Positions 25,765 through 34,559 of a DNA stretch of 54,072 nucleotides are shown here, piece after piece. The first letter of the stretch is position 1. Every line of letters begins with the position of its first letter. The notes beneath the pieces are model-generated. The model was given only the letters and a program-made list of their open reading frames with translations, did no database searches and had not been told where the DNA came from. The stretch spans positions 1 through 54,072 of the forward strand of contig JAXGRA010000014.1 of NCBI GenBank assembly GCA_040766135.1, written 5' to 3'. The stretch is from JAGVSV01 sp040766135. GTDB lineage: Bacteria; Bacillota; Clostridia; Christensenellales; Aristaeellaceae. The position numbers were made by a program, and so were the translations under genes.

Positions 25765-27003
25765 TCAGCGCTGTTCCCGCCTGCGGTATACCCATCCAAC
25801 AATAAACCAGGCCACGACGCCCAGCAGGATAATCAGCAGGTATGTAAATTGACTGATCCTTGTGTTGAAATTGCGCTGTTCTGCTATCTGTTGCATATCA
25901 TCGTGCGTATATACGGTAACAGGCAGACCGTCCGGGCTTTTATCGTTCCATTCGATGGTATACACGTTTATATTGCGTATGCGGTATGTATATACTGCAG
26001 CTGGCTTAGACGGATTGTCAGGGTCGCTGCCCAGCTCGACCGTTTCTTCCGGGTAAAAGTCATCCGTGTGCACTTCCCCGGAAGGATCGTCCACGTATTC
26101 CAAGAAAGCGTCCAACGTATCAAATGATGTGCCCATGCCCTTGGCATCCTCCAGGTAGGAGCGGTTGCTGGACACGATGTCCGGTATCAGCACTGCCAGC
26201 AAAATGACCAGCGTAACCGGTACCACCAGCAGCTGTTTGCGCCGGATGGGGGTCAGCGATTGGGCAGACCAGACTTGCTGAAGCATGCCGCGGCGGTGCA
26301 GGAAATGCGTTATCAACTGGTACCCCGCTGCCACCACGGCCAGCGCAAGCAGGCCGTACCACAAGGCGCTCACCAGCCAGTTGCCGAGCATTAGCCCCTG
26401 ATAGGGATCGTAGGTTTGGGTTACCAGCGGCAGCGTCATGGCAAAAAGGATCAGCACCGCGCCCATCGCTTTGAGGGATAACTTGATCACATGGTCGCGC
26501 GTGGGTTGTGTGATTTCTGTATCCATCCCGCTCAGGGCGGACAGCGATTGCATCCATACCACGGCCTGCCATGCCAGCGCGCCCACAAAGAACACCAGCG
26601 CCAGCAAAAATCCTACCCGCGCGCGCAGGAAACCAAAGTTAAGCGTCATGGCTGCCACCACGCCTAACACCGCCATCGCCAGGGTGTAGACCGTGCGCAT
26701 GTTGGTGCGGTTGCGCTGCAGCAGCAAAAGGCGCTGCCATTGCTCCTGGGCGCGCTCCTGCGTGCGGCGGCTGTCCTCCTCGCGGCGCTGCTCGGTCACG
26801 CGCTCGCCGCGCAGCAGTTCGTCGCAGGTAACGTCAAATAGGTCGGCAATGATGGGCAGCAGCGACAGGTCGGGCGCGTTGATGTCCCGCTCCCACCGGC
26901 TGACCGTCTTGTCCGATACATTGAGTTTGTCCGCTAGATCCCGTTGTGTCATGCCCGCGGCGGTGCGCAGCGCGGCGATGAAGGCCCCCATAGATTTTGC
27001 CAT
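25765..27003 (-). CDS. XRE-family regulator with C-terminal membrane domain
   Basis: A 412-residue protein. Residues 5-60 form a helix-turn-helix of the XRE type (MTQRDLADKLNVSDKTVSRWERDINAPDLSLLPIIADLF). A charged segment follows (about 70-100), then membrane helices near 105-125, 130-150, 185-205, 220-245 and 275-295. An extracytoplasmic Asp-rich domain (about 300-375) comes next, and a last helix near 390-408. This is a membrane-tethered regulator; the signal and targets are unknown. The start at 27003 is fixed by AGGAGGGG upstream. It lies downstream of the inositol operon but after a terminator-like hairpin, so it is probably expressed separately. Confidence 0.8.
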   Translation of the reverse strand: MAKSMGAFIAALRTAAGMTQRDLADKLNVSDKTVSRWERDINAPDLSLLPIIADLFDVTCDELLRGERVTEQRREEDSRRTQERAQEQWQRLLLLQRNRTNMRTVYTLAMAVLGVVAAMTLNFGFLRARVGFLLALVFFVGALAWQAVVWMQSLSALSGMDTEITQPTRDHVIKLSLKAMGAVLILFAMTLPLVTQTYDPYQGLMLGNWLVSALWYGLLALAVVAAGYQLITHFLHRRGMLQQVWSAQSLTPIRRKQLLVVPVTLVILLAVLIPDIVSSNRSYLEDAKGMGTSFDTLDAFLEYVDDPSGEVHTDDFYPEETVELGSDPDNPSKPAAVYTYRIRNINVYTIEWNDKSPDGLPVTVYTHDDMQQIAEQRNFNTRISQFTYLLIILLGVVAWFIVGWVYRRREQR

Positions 27004-27036
27004 TTTTGTCCCCTCCTTTTGTGGTTTGCCGCGTTC

Positions 27037-27077
27037 ATCATAGGCGCAGGACAGAAAAAACGACACACCGCAGTGCG
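27037..27077 (-). promoter_or_regulatory. Terminator of the iol operon overlapping the XRE promoter
   Basis: On the minus strand CGCAC-TGCG-GTGTG (27077-27064) is followed by TCG and six T (27060-27055), a compact terminator about 60 bases after iolE. The same bases supply GTGTCG (27066-27061) and, 18 bases on, TATGAT (27042-27037), a plausible promoter for the XRE gene, with AGGAGGGG and ATG downstream. Confidence 0.4.
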
Positions 27078-27134
27078 CGGATTGCTCGCGCAAAGCGAGA
27101 ATTGGCCATGATATATAGAAAGTCAGCCGTTTAA

Positions 27135-28031
27135 TTACAGCCCGGTCTGTTCTCTAATATACTGCCTGGCCTTGATGGCATAGGCAAACGGGTTGGCTTT
27201 GGCCGGATCCTGCTCAGCCTCCACCACCATCCAGCCGCGATAATCGGCTTCTTTCAGCATAGCAAACAGCGGCGCAAAGTCAATGCTGCCATCGCCCGGC
27301 ACGGTGAACATGCCTTCCCGCACCGCGTGTAGGAAACTCCAGCCTTCCTGTTGCGCCTGGGCCAGCACCTGGGCGCGCACATCTTTTAAGTGCACATGCC
27401 GGGTGCGTTGCACATACTTTTGAAGCACGGCTGCGGGATCCTCGCCTGCGCACACCAGATGCCCGGTGTCAAACAGCAAGTACACCAGGTCAGGGTCGGT
27501 CATGTCCATCAGCGTGTCAATTTCTTTTAGCGTCTGGATGCCCGTGCCCATGTGATGATGGATGGTCAGCGTCATACCCTTGTCGCGTGCCAATTTGCCC
27601 AGCCGGTTGTAGCCCTCGGCCACGGTGCGCCACTGCGCCGGGGTAAACACCGGTTTGTCCGGGCCAAACACGTTGAGGGGCTTGCCCTGGATGGAATTGC
27701 CCTGCTCGCTGGCACCGATCACCTTGGCGCCCAGCGCGTGCAGCCGGTCGCGGTGCGCGATGAAGGCCTGCTCAGTGACCTCATAGGGCTGGGAGGTAAA
27801 CAGGCTGGAAAACCATGCGTTGCAGATGGTCAGCCCCCGAATGTCTAAATAGGGCTTGAGCACGGCGGGATCCTTGGGGTATTTGTTGCCGATTTCGCAG
27901 CCTGCATAGCCCGCCAGCGCCATCTCGCTGATGCATTGCTCAAACGTGTTTTCCCCGCCCAGGTCGGGCAGGTCGTCGTTCGTCCAGCCGATAGGCGCAA
28001 TGCCTAATTGTACATGTTCCTTGGACAGCAT
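27135..28031 (-). CDS. iolE: Myo-inosose-2 dehydratase
   Basis: A 298-residue TIM-barrel protein of the xylose isomerase-like superfamily, matching IolE: IAPIGWTNDDLPDLGGENTFEQCISEMALAGYAGCEIGNKYP at the start, then LTIHHHMGTGIQT and LLFDTGHLVCAGEDP, and a C-terminal GWMVVEAEQDPAKANP. It dehydrates 2-keto-myo-inositol (scyllo-inosose) to a cyclohexanedione for IolD. The ATG at 28031 has AGGAGGG upstream, and its gene begins 8 bases after the iolD stop. It is the last gene of the iol operon. Confidence 0.95.
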   Translation of the reverse strand: MLSKEHVQLGIAPIGWTNDDLPDLGGENTFEQCISEMALAGYAGCEIGNKYPKDPAVLKPYLDIRGLTICNAWFSSLFTSQPYEVTEQAFIAHRDRLHALGAKVIGASEQGNSIQGKPLNVFGPDKPVFTPAQWRTVAEGYNRLGKLARDKGMTLTIHHHMGTGIQTLKEIDTLMDMTDPDLVYLLFDTGHLVCAGEDPAAVLQKYVQRTRHVHLKDVRAQVLAQAQQEGWSFLHAVREGMFTVPGDGSIDFAPLFAMLKEADYRGWMVVEAEQDPAKANPFAYAIKARQYIREQTGL

Positions 28032-28039
28032 AAGCCCTC

Positions 28040-29893
28040 CTATATATCGCGTGTGTGTTTGATCTGTTCCTGCATGGCGGCGTACGCAGCCTGCACCTCG
28101 GGCTGGGTGGATACCTCGGCCACGCCCACGCGCCACCAGCTGTCAAAGCCTGGCGTCATGGTGCCGGGCAGCACCTTGATGTCGTACAGCACAGGCCCGT
28201 TGGCGCTGCGCCCTTTTTCCAGCGCCTCGCGCAGCTCCTGCACCGTGCGCACGGTGTAGGCCGTCAGCCCGTAAGCCGCGGCGTTGGCGGCATAGTCGAT
28301 GGGTAGTGGATCGCCGTCCAGCAGCCCGGTTTCCGCGTTGCGCTTGCGGAACACCGTGCCATAGGTGTCGTTGCCCTGGCTGTTCTGCAGGCTTTCGATG
28401 CAGCCCCAGCCCGCATTGTCAAACAGGCAGAAATGCACGCGCAGGTTTTCCTGCACCGCCGTCACCATCTCGCTGTGCGCCATCAAATAGGTGCCATCGC
28501 CAAAGAAGGCATACACTTCCTGCTCCGGACAGGCTAACTTCACGCCCACCGCGCCGTTGATTTCATACCCCATGTTGGAAAAGCCATATTCCATGTGGTA
28601 GGCATCGCGCTGCCGCGTGCGCCACAGGCGCTGCATGTCGCCGGGCAGGCTGCCTGCCGAACCTACTGCAATGTCGCCGGGCTGCATGAAAGCGTTGATC
28701 TCGCCCAGTGCGCGCGTTTGCGGCAGGCCGCCTTTTTCCTCCAGTGTGTAGAAAGCATCCACCTGCTTGTCCCACGCGGCCTTGGCCTGTGCAGGGGCAT
28801 CGCCCCAGGCGGTATGATAGCCATCCAACGTCCCGGTCAGGGCTGTCAATGCCTCGCGCGCATCGGCGATGATGGGCGTGCCCAGCATCTTAATGGCGTC
28901 AAACGCGCAGATGTTGATAGACAGCACCTGGGCGTCCTTGTGGAACAGCCACTTGGAGCACGTGGTAAAGTCCGTCAGCCGCGTGCCCACGGCGATGATC
29001 AGGTCGGCCTCCTTGGCGATAATATTGGCGGCCTGCCCGCCGGTGACGCCGATGCCGCCCAAGTTGTGCGCATGATCCCACGGCAGCGTGCCCTTGCCGG
29101 CCTGCGTTTCGGAAAAGGGGATGCCCGTTTGCCGACAGAAGGCGTCCAGTGCGTCCCCGGCGTGGCTGTAGCGCACGCCGCCGCCGCAGATGAGCAGCGG
29201 TTTTTTGGCCGCGCGTATAATGTCCGCCGCGCGCATTAACTGCCCCTGGCTTAACGGCCTGCGGTCAATGTGCCACACGCGTTTTTCAAAGAACGCAACG
29301 GGGTAACCATATGCCTCGCCCTCCACATCCTGCGGCAGCGCTAAACACACTGCGCCGGTGTCGGCCGGGTCGGTCAGCACGCGCATGGCGTGCATCGCGG
29401 CGGTCATCAATTGCTCCGGCCGCTGGATGCGGTCCCAGTAGTGGCACACGTGCCGGAAAGCATCGGTCACCGTGGTGGAGAAGCTGTCAAAAAACTCCGC
29501 CTGCTGCAGCACCGGGTCGGGCTGGCGCGAGGCAAACGTATCGCCGGGCAGCAGCAGCAGCGGGATGCGGTTGGCGGTGGCGCAGGCGGCGGCCGTCACC
29601 ATGTTCATGGCGCCCGGGCCGATGCTGCTGACACATGGGATAATCTCCAGCCTGTTTTTCTGCTTGGCATAGGCCATGGCCGCCAGCGCCATGTTTTGCT
29701 CGTTCTTGCCCTGCAAAAACGTTAGGTTATGGTCGCCCTGCGCCAGCGCCTGCCCCACGCCCACCACACAGCCATGGCCAAACACGCCAAAGATATGCTG
29801 GACAAATTTATGCTCCGCGCCGTCCAGCGCCACAAATTGATTGTCTAAAAACTTGACCAGCGCCTGCGCCATGGTCAGTCGGATGCGCTTCAT
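28040..29893 (-). CDS. iolD: 3D-(3,5/4)-trihydroxycyclohexane-1,2-dione hydrolase
   Basis: A 617-residue thiamine diphosphate enzyme. The N-terminal PYR domain includes GHGCVVGVGQAL and the catalytic-type Glu in GKNEQNMALAAMAYAK. The central domain includes LLICGGGVRYS. The C-terminal PP domain has the ThDP/Mg motif GDGTYLMAHSEMVTAVQENLRVHFCLFDN. It opens the ring of the IolE product to 5-deoxy-glucuronate. Its ATG overlaps the iolB stop by four bases. The length fits IolD (about 630). Confidence 0.96.
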   Translation of the reverse strand: MKRIRLTMAQALVKFLDNQFVALDGAEHKFVQHIFGVFGHGCVVGVGQALAQGDHNLTFLQGKNEQNMALAAMAYAKQKNRLEIIPCVSSIGPGAMNMVTAAACATANRIPLLLLPGDTFASRQPDPVLQQAEFFDSFSTTVTDAFRHVCHYWDRIQRPEQLMTAAMHAMRVLTDPADTGAVCLALPQDVEGEAYGYPVAFFEKRVWHIDRRPLSQGQLMRAADIIRAAKKPLLICGGGVRYSHAGDALDAFCRQTGIPFSETQAGKGTLPWDHAHNLGGIGVTGGQAANIIAKEADLIIAVGTRLTDFTTCSKWLFHKDAQVLSINICAFDAIKMLGTPIIADAREALTALTGTLDGYHTAWGDAPAQAKAAWDKQVDAFYTLEEKGGLPQTRALGEINAFMQPGDIAVGSAGSLPGDMQRLWRTRQRDAYHMEYGFSNMGYEINGAVGVKLACPEQEVYAFFGDGTYLMAHSEMVTAVQENLRVHFCLFDNAGWGCIESLQNSQGNDTYGTVFRKRNAETGLLDGDPLPIDYAANAAAYGLTAYTVRTVQELREALEKGRSANGPVLYDIKVLPGTMTPGFDSWWRVGVAEVSTQPEVQAAYAAMQEQIKHTRDI

Positions 29894-30696
29894 GGTTCCT
29901 TCCTTTCGGGCCAGTACACGGCCCCCGGCTCGGCCACCCAGGTGTGCTCAGGCACAAACGTGGGCGTGCCATAGGGGTTGTCGGGCAGGTGGCGGATGAC
30001 CCACAAATACCACAGCGCATATCCCGGCGGCGTCACGTGTGGATGCGTCATGCCGCCGCGCAGCAGCAGCGTGTCATTGTGCCGTATTTTGTGGATATCC
30101 TCGCCGCACTCGGCATAGGCAAAGCCCTGCTGCGGGTTCATCTTGTAGTAGTAGATCTCCGGCTGCGGGTGGTGGTGCGGGGGATAGCTCGACCATTTAC
30201 CCGGAAAGCCGATGACCTCGCCCACCACCAAATTGGCATACGGCGCATTGGTTTTGTCAAACACCGTGCGCACAATGCGCGTGGAGGTTTCCTGCATCAG
30301 CCCCTTGCCGCGGTACTCGTCGGGCGTGTCTTCAGGCAGGTAGATGCGGTAGCCAAAGGCGTTGTCGTTGTCCGTGCGCATCAGGCATACCTCGCTATCC
30401 GGGCACAGGCCCGTGATGGTCACGGGGTGCTCCCGGTCGGCGTGGATGACGATAGGCGCCACGTCAAAGCAGTTTTTGCGCTCCAGGGTAACGTCCTGGT
30501 CGCCCACCTGCACGCTCACCCGGCCGTACACCAGCAGATGGGCCTTTTCCAGCGCCGCGTTGTCCTTAAACACATGCCCCTGATTGAGCCGCAGGATGCC
30601 GTAGTCCATCAGCATGTCGGCGTTGGCGCCGTCCATGGATGTGATGGCCGTGTATTGGTAGGGATGTGAGATGTTGCCTCGGATCAAATCAGACAT
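29890..30696 (-). CDS. iolB: 5-deoxy-glucuronate isomerase
   Basis: A 268-residue bicupin. The C-terminal cupin carries the metal ligands in SSYPPHHHPQPEIYYYK and in GGMTHPHVTPPGYALWYLWV. It isomerises 5-deoxy-D-glucuronate to 2-deoxy-5-keto-D-gluconate, the IolC substrate. Its start overlaps the iolG stop by 8 bases and its stop overlaps the iolD start, so translation is tightly coupled. Confidence 0.95.
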   Translation of the reverse strand: MSDLIRGNISHPYQYTAITSMDGANADMLMDYGILRLNQGHVFKDNAALEKAHLLVYGRVSVQVGDQDVTLERKNCFDVAPIVIHADREHPVTITGLCPDSEVCLMRTDNDNAFGYRIYLPEDTPDEYRGKGLMQETSTRIVRTVFDKTNAPYANLVVGEVIGFPGKWSSYPPHHHPQPEIYYYKMNPQQGFAYAECGEDIHKIRHNDTLLLRGGMTHPHVTPPGYALWYLWVIRHLPDNPYGTPTFVPEHTWVAEPGAVYWPERKEP

Positions 30697-31717
30697 GGTG
30701 TTCCTCCCGTATTTCCTGCACGCTTACGCGGCGTCCTTTGGCCATGGATTTCTGCGCGGCCAGCGCCAGCAGCACCGGTGTGAGCGCATCATCTATCGTA
30801 ACCGGCGTGGGCGTACCATCCCGCACCGCTGTCACAAAGGCCTTCATCTCCTTGATAAAGCTGCCCATGTACCGCTCCAAGAAGAAATACTGCGGCTTAT
30901 CCGTTGTTACGCCCTGTGCGGTGGCCACGCGCACGGTGGTGTCGCAGTCGTTCTCATTGGCGGCCATGCCCTTTTCGCCAAACACCTCCACGCGCTGGTC
31001 ATAGCCATAGGCCGCGCGGCGGCTGTTGTCAATCACGCCCAGCGCGCCGTTTTCAAACGTCAGCGTCACGATGGCGGTGTCGATGTCGCCTGCCGCGCCA
31101 ATGGCCGGGTCGACCAGCACGGCACCCTGCGCGTACACATCCTTGACCGCGCTGCCTGCTAAGAAACCGGCCATGTCAAAGTCATGGATCATCATGTCCA
31201 TGAACAGCCCGCCGCTGGCCGCGGCATATTCGGGCGGCGGCGGCGCGGGATCGCGCGAGGTGATTTTGACAATCTCCACCTTGCCCAGCGCGCCGCTGGC
31301 GGCGATGTCGCGCACCTTCTCATGGTTGTGGTCAAACCGGCGGTTGAAGCCAATCTGCATCTGCACGCCGTTTGCTTCCACGGCGGCCTTGGCGGCTAAG
31401 ATTTTTTCCACCGTCAGGTCTACCGGCTTTTCGCAAAAAATATGCTTTTTGGCCTGCGCCGCTTCAATGGAAATATCCGCATGCGTGTTGGTAGGGGAGC
31501 ATACCAGCACGGCGTCAATGTCCGGGTGGTTGATGATATCGCGGTAATCCGCCGACCATTGCGGGATGGACAGGCGCTGCGCCAGCGCGCGGGCCTTATT
31601 TTCGTCCACATCGCTGACCATCACGATGTGCGCTTCCGGGATGTGATAGGTGATGGATTCGGCGTGTACATTGCCGATGCGCCCCGCGCCGATGATGCCG
31701 ATGTTGAGCTTTTTCAT
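30689..31717 (-). CDS. iolG: Inositol 2-dehydrogenase (Gfo/Idh/MocA family)
   Basis: A 342-residue oxidoreductase with an N-terminal NAD-binding fold (IGIIGAGRIGNVHAESI), the family motif EKPVD near residue 95, and the active-site segment GGLFMDMMIHDFDMAGFLAG with the catalytic Asp/His pair near 170-176. It oxidises myo-inositol to scyllo-inosose, the first step of the pathway encoded here. It starts 13 bases after the iolC stop with AGGAGAAAG upstream. Confidence 0.92.
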   Translation of the reverse strand: MKKLNIGIIGAGRIGNVHAESITYHIPEAHIVMVSDVDENKARALAQRLSIPQWSADYRDIINHPDIDAVLVCSPTNTHADISIEAAQAKKHIFCEKPVDLTVEKILAAKAAVEANGVQMQIGFNRRFDHNHEKVRDIAASGALGKVEIVKITSRDPAPPPPEYAAASGGLFMDMMIHDFDMAGFLAGSAVKDVYAQGAVLVDPAIGAAGDIDTAIVTLTFENGALGVIDNSRRAAYGYDQRVEVFGEKGMAANENDCDTTVRVATAQGVTTDKPQYFFLERYMGSFIKEMKAFVTAVRDGTPTPVTIDDALTPVLLALAAQKSMAKGRRVSVQEIREEHHV

Positions 31718-31730
31718 ATGCTTTCTCCTA

Positions 31731-32753
31731 TTATTCGTTGTCCGGGCCCGTTACGTGCTCGCCATATTGGGCCTTTTTTTCCTTAATAAAGGCGTCCAGC
31801 TGCGCCCTGTCCGGCATGTCCTGGGAGCATGCATGGCTGGCCACCAACATCGAAGCTGACGCTGTGCCCAGTTCCAGCGCTTGCTTGACGCTTAGCCCGG
31901 TCAGCAGCCCGTGCAAAAACGCCGAGCCATAGCCGTCGCCGCCGCCAAAGCTTTTGAGCGCCTCCACCGAGAAGGGCTTCACCTGGTACACGCCCTTGGG
32001 CGTATACGCAGCCGAGCCGCGCTTGCCATGCTTGATGATGAGCATTCTGGCCCCGCGCCCCAACCAATACTGCGCCGAGGCTTCGTCGGTGCCATCCAAC
32101 CCCGCTAACGCTTCCATGCGGTCAAACTCGCCGCGCGAGCCCATCAGGATGTCCGCCCCCTGCGCACACAGGTGCATGTACAGCGCAGCCTCCTCATCAT
32201 TCACCCACGTATAGGCCCGGTAATCCGCGTCAAATACGATGGGCGTGCCGGTCTTGTGCGCCAGCACCTTGGCCTTGAGCGTGGCCTCCCGTGAAGGGGA
32301 CTGTGCCAGCGCCGTGCCGGACAGCAGCAGCATCTTGGCCGAAGCGATATAGTCTTCGTCCACATCCGCAGGGCATAGCTTTAGGTCTGCCGCCCCCTCG
32401 CGGTACATCAGGATGCTGGAGGTATCGCGCGATAGAATCTCGGTAAACGTAAGCCCTAACGATGCGCCGCTTTGGTCGCGCGTGACATGGCTTACGTCAA
32501 TGCCCTCGCTTTCAAAAAAGTTTTGTACATAATCGCCAAACCGGTCATCGGATATCTTGCCGATGAAGCCCACCTTGTGCCCCAAGCGCGCCATGCCCAC
32601 CGCAATGTTGGCCGGGCTGCCGCCTAAATACTTGCGGAAAGTCGTCGATTCGGCCAGCGTGTGGAAATAATCCACCGGGTTAAAATCAATGGCAATGCGG
32701 CCCAGCAGCACAATGTCCAACGGGCGTTTGGCATCCCAGGTAAACAGCCCCAT
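31731..32753 (-). CDS. iolC: 5-dehydro-2-deoxygluconokinase
   Basis: A 340-residue PfkB-family kinase. It has the sugar-binding GGSPANIAVGMARLG near residue 48 and the anion-hole/catalytic motif SFGGGDGYGSAF near 280, with the catalytic Asp kept. It phosphorylates 2-deoxy-5-keto-gluconate. The ATG at 32753 is chosen because GGGGAGGA lies just upstream; a 14-codon longer frame has no such site. It is the first gene of the operon iolC-G-B-D-E. The aldolase (IolJ), the iolA dehydrogenase, iolR and any inositol transporter are not in this window. Confidence 0.93.
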   Translation of the reverse strand: MGLFTWDAKRPLDIVLLGRIAIDFNPVDYFHTLAESTTFRKYLGGSPANIAVGMARLGHKVGFIGKISDDRFGDYVQNFFESEGIDVSHVTRDQSGASLGLTFTEILSRDTSSILMYREGAADLKLCPADVDEDYIASAKMLLLSGTALAQSPSREATLKAKVLAHKTGTPIVFDADYRAYTWVNDEEAALYMHLCAQGADILMGSRGEFDRMEALAGLDGTDEASAQYWLGRGARMLIIKHGKRGSAAYTPKGVYQVKPFSVEALKSFGGGDGYGSAFLHGLLTGLSVKQALELGTASASMLVASHACSQDMPDRAQLDAFIKEKKAQYGEHVTGPDNE

Positions 32754-32818
32754 ATGTCCTCCCCGTGCAGGCCGTCCCTTGCTATACGCAAACAACGTAC
32801 CTGCTTATATTTTGCTTC

Positions 32819-32860
32819 ATCATAGCACGAAGCCCGCCTGCGGTAAAGGTTACAGGCGGG
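32819..32860 (-). promoter_or_regulatory. Predicted iol operon promoter inside an inverted repeat
   Basis: On the minus strand TTTACC (32847-32842) and TATGAT (32824-32819) are 17 bases apart, with iolC about 66 bases downstream. An 8-bp inverted repeat CCCGCCTG/CAGGCGGG (32833-32840 and 32853-32860) brackets the -35. It could be an operator, or a weak terminator of the kinase gene upstream, though no T-run follows. Confidence 0.45.
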
Positions 32861-32887
32861 TCCAAACGGATGGGATGAAGGGCTGTA

Positions 32888-33484
32888 TCAGCTGCTGGCG
32901 AACCCCTCATGCTCCTCGATGGCAAAATGAGATGTGATCATCTGTGCAACCTCTTCTGGGGGCAGAGCAGTGTTGTCGATTTTTAAGAAATGCTCAAAGG
33001 GAAGGGACTCCCCTTCATGGGAATTGAGGCGGTATTTTTCGCTCGTCGCCCTCATTTCCGCTTCGCTCCATTCTAGGTTGCGTTTGGATTCCTTGTGCAG
33101 CAATCGGTTTTCGCTTTTATTGCGCAGGAGACGCTCATCAAAATCCGCGCAAAGCTCCACAACATAGCAGTTAGCCCCGTTTGATTGAAAAAGGTCAATT
33201 ATCTTTTGCAAAAAATCAAACTCGCTTTGCATATCGAAAGCGCACATATATGTGAAGATCAGGCCGGGGAAATCCCCCTTGGCAAACAGCTCAAACACCG
33301 TTTGCCGAATGGTGCTGTTTAAAAGGCCCCATTCTTTTTCTGAGTGAGCAAAGAGTTTTCGCGTCAGCTCAATGGACATATGGTTATGGAACAAGCGCAG
33401 CCCCGTGATCTTTGCAAGCTCCTGTCCAACGGTCATCTTGCCGACAGCATGCGGCCCCAAAATGATAACAAGCGTTTTCGACAT
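32888..33484 (-). CDS. P-loop kinase-like protein (AAA_33/shikimate kinase-like fold)
   Basis: A 198-residue cytosolic protein with Walker A GPHAVGKMT near residues 9-17, then LFHNHMSIEL and, near 105, ELCADFDERLLRNKSENR, which looks like a lid region. The fold resembles small-molecule nucleoside or sugar kinases; the substrate is unknown. The gene is clearly more AT-rich than its neighbours and sits alone between two operons, which suggests horizontal acquisition. I chose ATG 33484 because AGGAAAGGG lies about 6 bases upstream; the ATG at 33490 would abut it. Confidence 0.7.
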   Translation of the reverse strand: MSKTLVIILGPHAVGKMTVGQELAKITGLRLFHNHMSIELTRKLFAHSEKEWGLLNSTIRQTVFELFAKGDFPGLIFTYMCAFDMQSEFDFLQKIIDLFQSNGANCYVVELCADFDERLLRNKSENRLLHKESKRNLEWSEAEMRATSEKYRLNSHEGESLPFEHFLKIDNTALPPEEVAQMITSHFAIEEHEGFASS

Positions 33485-33539
33485 CTGCATCCCTTTCCTG
33501 TGGAAATGTAACCTCCATTTGATGCTCATCTTCAAATGA

Positions 33540-33569
33540 ATTATAAGAGACAAACAAATGAAATGTAAA
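33540..33569 (-). promoter_or_regulatory. Predicted promoter of the P-loop kinase gene
   Basis: TTTACA (33569-33564) and a perfect TATAAT (33545-33540) are 18 bases apart on the minus strand, about 55 bases before the start codon, in an AT-rich region. Confidence 0.55.
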
Positions 33570-33634
33570 GGATGCTGTGCTTACTCGAAAATTCATCTCT
33601 CAGTCTCTCTATGCTTCTTTATGTGCAAAGCAAA

Positions 33635-33655
33635 CGCGCCGCACAGGACGGCGCG
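33635..33655 (-). terminator. Terminator after the MinD/ferredoxin genes
   Basis: CGCGCCG (33635-33641) pairs with CGGCGCG (33649-33655) over a 7-base loop, followed on the minus strand by TTTGCTTT. It lies 27 bases after the stop of the frameshifted ATPase gene. Confidence 0.55.
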
Positions 33656-33682
33656 CAGGCAACGTTCATTTCAAGCGTTTTC

Positions 33683-34559
33683 TTATTCGTTCCCCTGAGA
33701 TTCCAGCACCTTGATTGTTTTTTCTAACACAGCCTTGATGGCAACGCTGGCGGGGCAGTCCACGCTGGCGAGGCTGTGGCCTGCGTTGATGGCGGCGGAG
33801 GCCTGTTTGTCATAGGGGATTTTCCCCACAAAGGGGATGCTATGCTCCTGACAATAGGCTTCAATGGCCTGTGTATGCTGCGCGCAGGTATCGTGCTTGT
33901 TGATGCACACGCATGCTTTTGCGCCTAAGATGGCGGTGGTTTCTAATATTCTCTCCATATCGTGCATGCCGGACAGGGAGGGCTCTGCAACGATGAGCAC
34001 CAGAGTCCACCCCGGTGACCGATGCGATGACCGGGCAACCAATGCCGGGCGAGCCGTCAATGATGGCCAGCTTGGCATCCTGCGCGTATTTGGTAAGCGT
34101 GGCCTTGACTTCGGTGACCAGCTTGCCGGAATTGCCGCGCCCCATTTTGAGCTTCGCCGTGGAAAACACCTGGCCGTTTTGATAGAGTATCTGCTCCCCG
34201 GCGATATCATCCACCATGGTCACGGCCTCATGCGGGCACACAAAATGGCACACGCTGCAGCCTTCGCAGGCATATTCATCCACTTGATACTTCTCATCGC
34301 ATGGCGTGATGGCGCCAAAGCGGCAGGTGTCAAAGCAGGTGCCGCAGCCCACGCATTTGTCCATATCAATGATGGCCTTTTGGGAACCGTAGTAGTCCTT
34401 GCGCTCCGGAACAGCGTCCAGATTGGCCACGATGTGCAGGTTGGGCGCATCCACGTCACAGTCCGCAAAGGCGTTGGCTTGCAGCATATCGATGAAGGCA
34501 GCGGCGACGGTGGTCTTGCCTGTGCCGCCCTTGCCGCTGAGGATCAACAGCTTTTTCAT
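33683..34559 (-). pseudogene. MinD-like ATPase with two 4Fe-4S ferredoxin motifs, single frameshift
   Basis: Restored, this is a 291-residue Mrp/MinD-type ATPase with deviant Walker A GKGGTGKT at 9-16. A two-cluster ferredoxin insert follows (CVGCGTCFDTC near 70 and CEGCSVCHFVC near 98), and then IIDGSPGIGCPVIAS. At 34004 one extra base breaks the frame: TGVD should continue LVLIVAEPSLSGMHDMERI, which is found intact in the next frame down to the stop at 33683. Nothing else is damaged. It pairs with the similar ATPase gene upstream (ATGA overlap). In 'orange protein' clusters two such ATPases accompany a cofactor-binding protein. The lesion is either recent inactivation or a base-call error. 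Confidence 0.85.
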
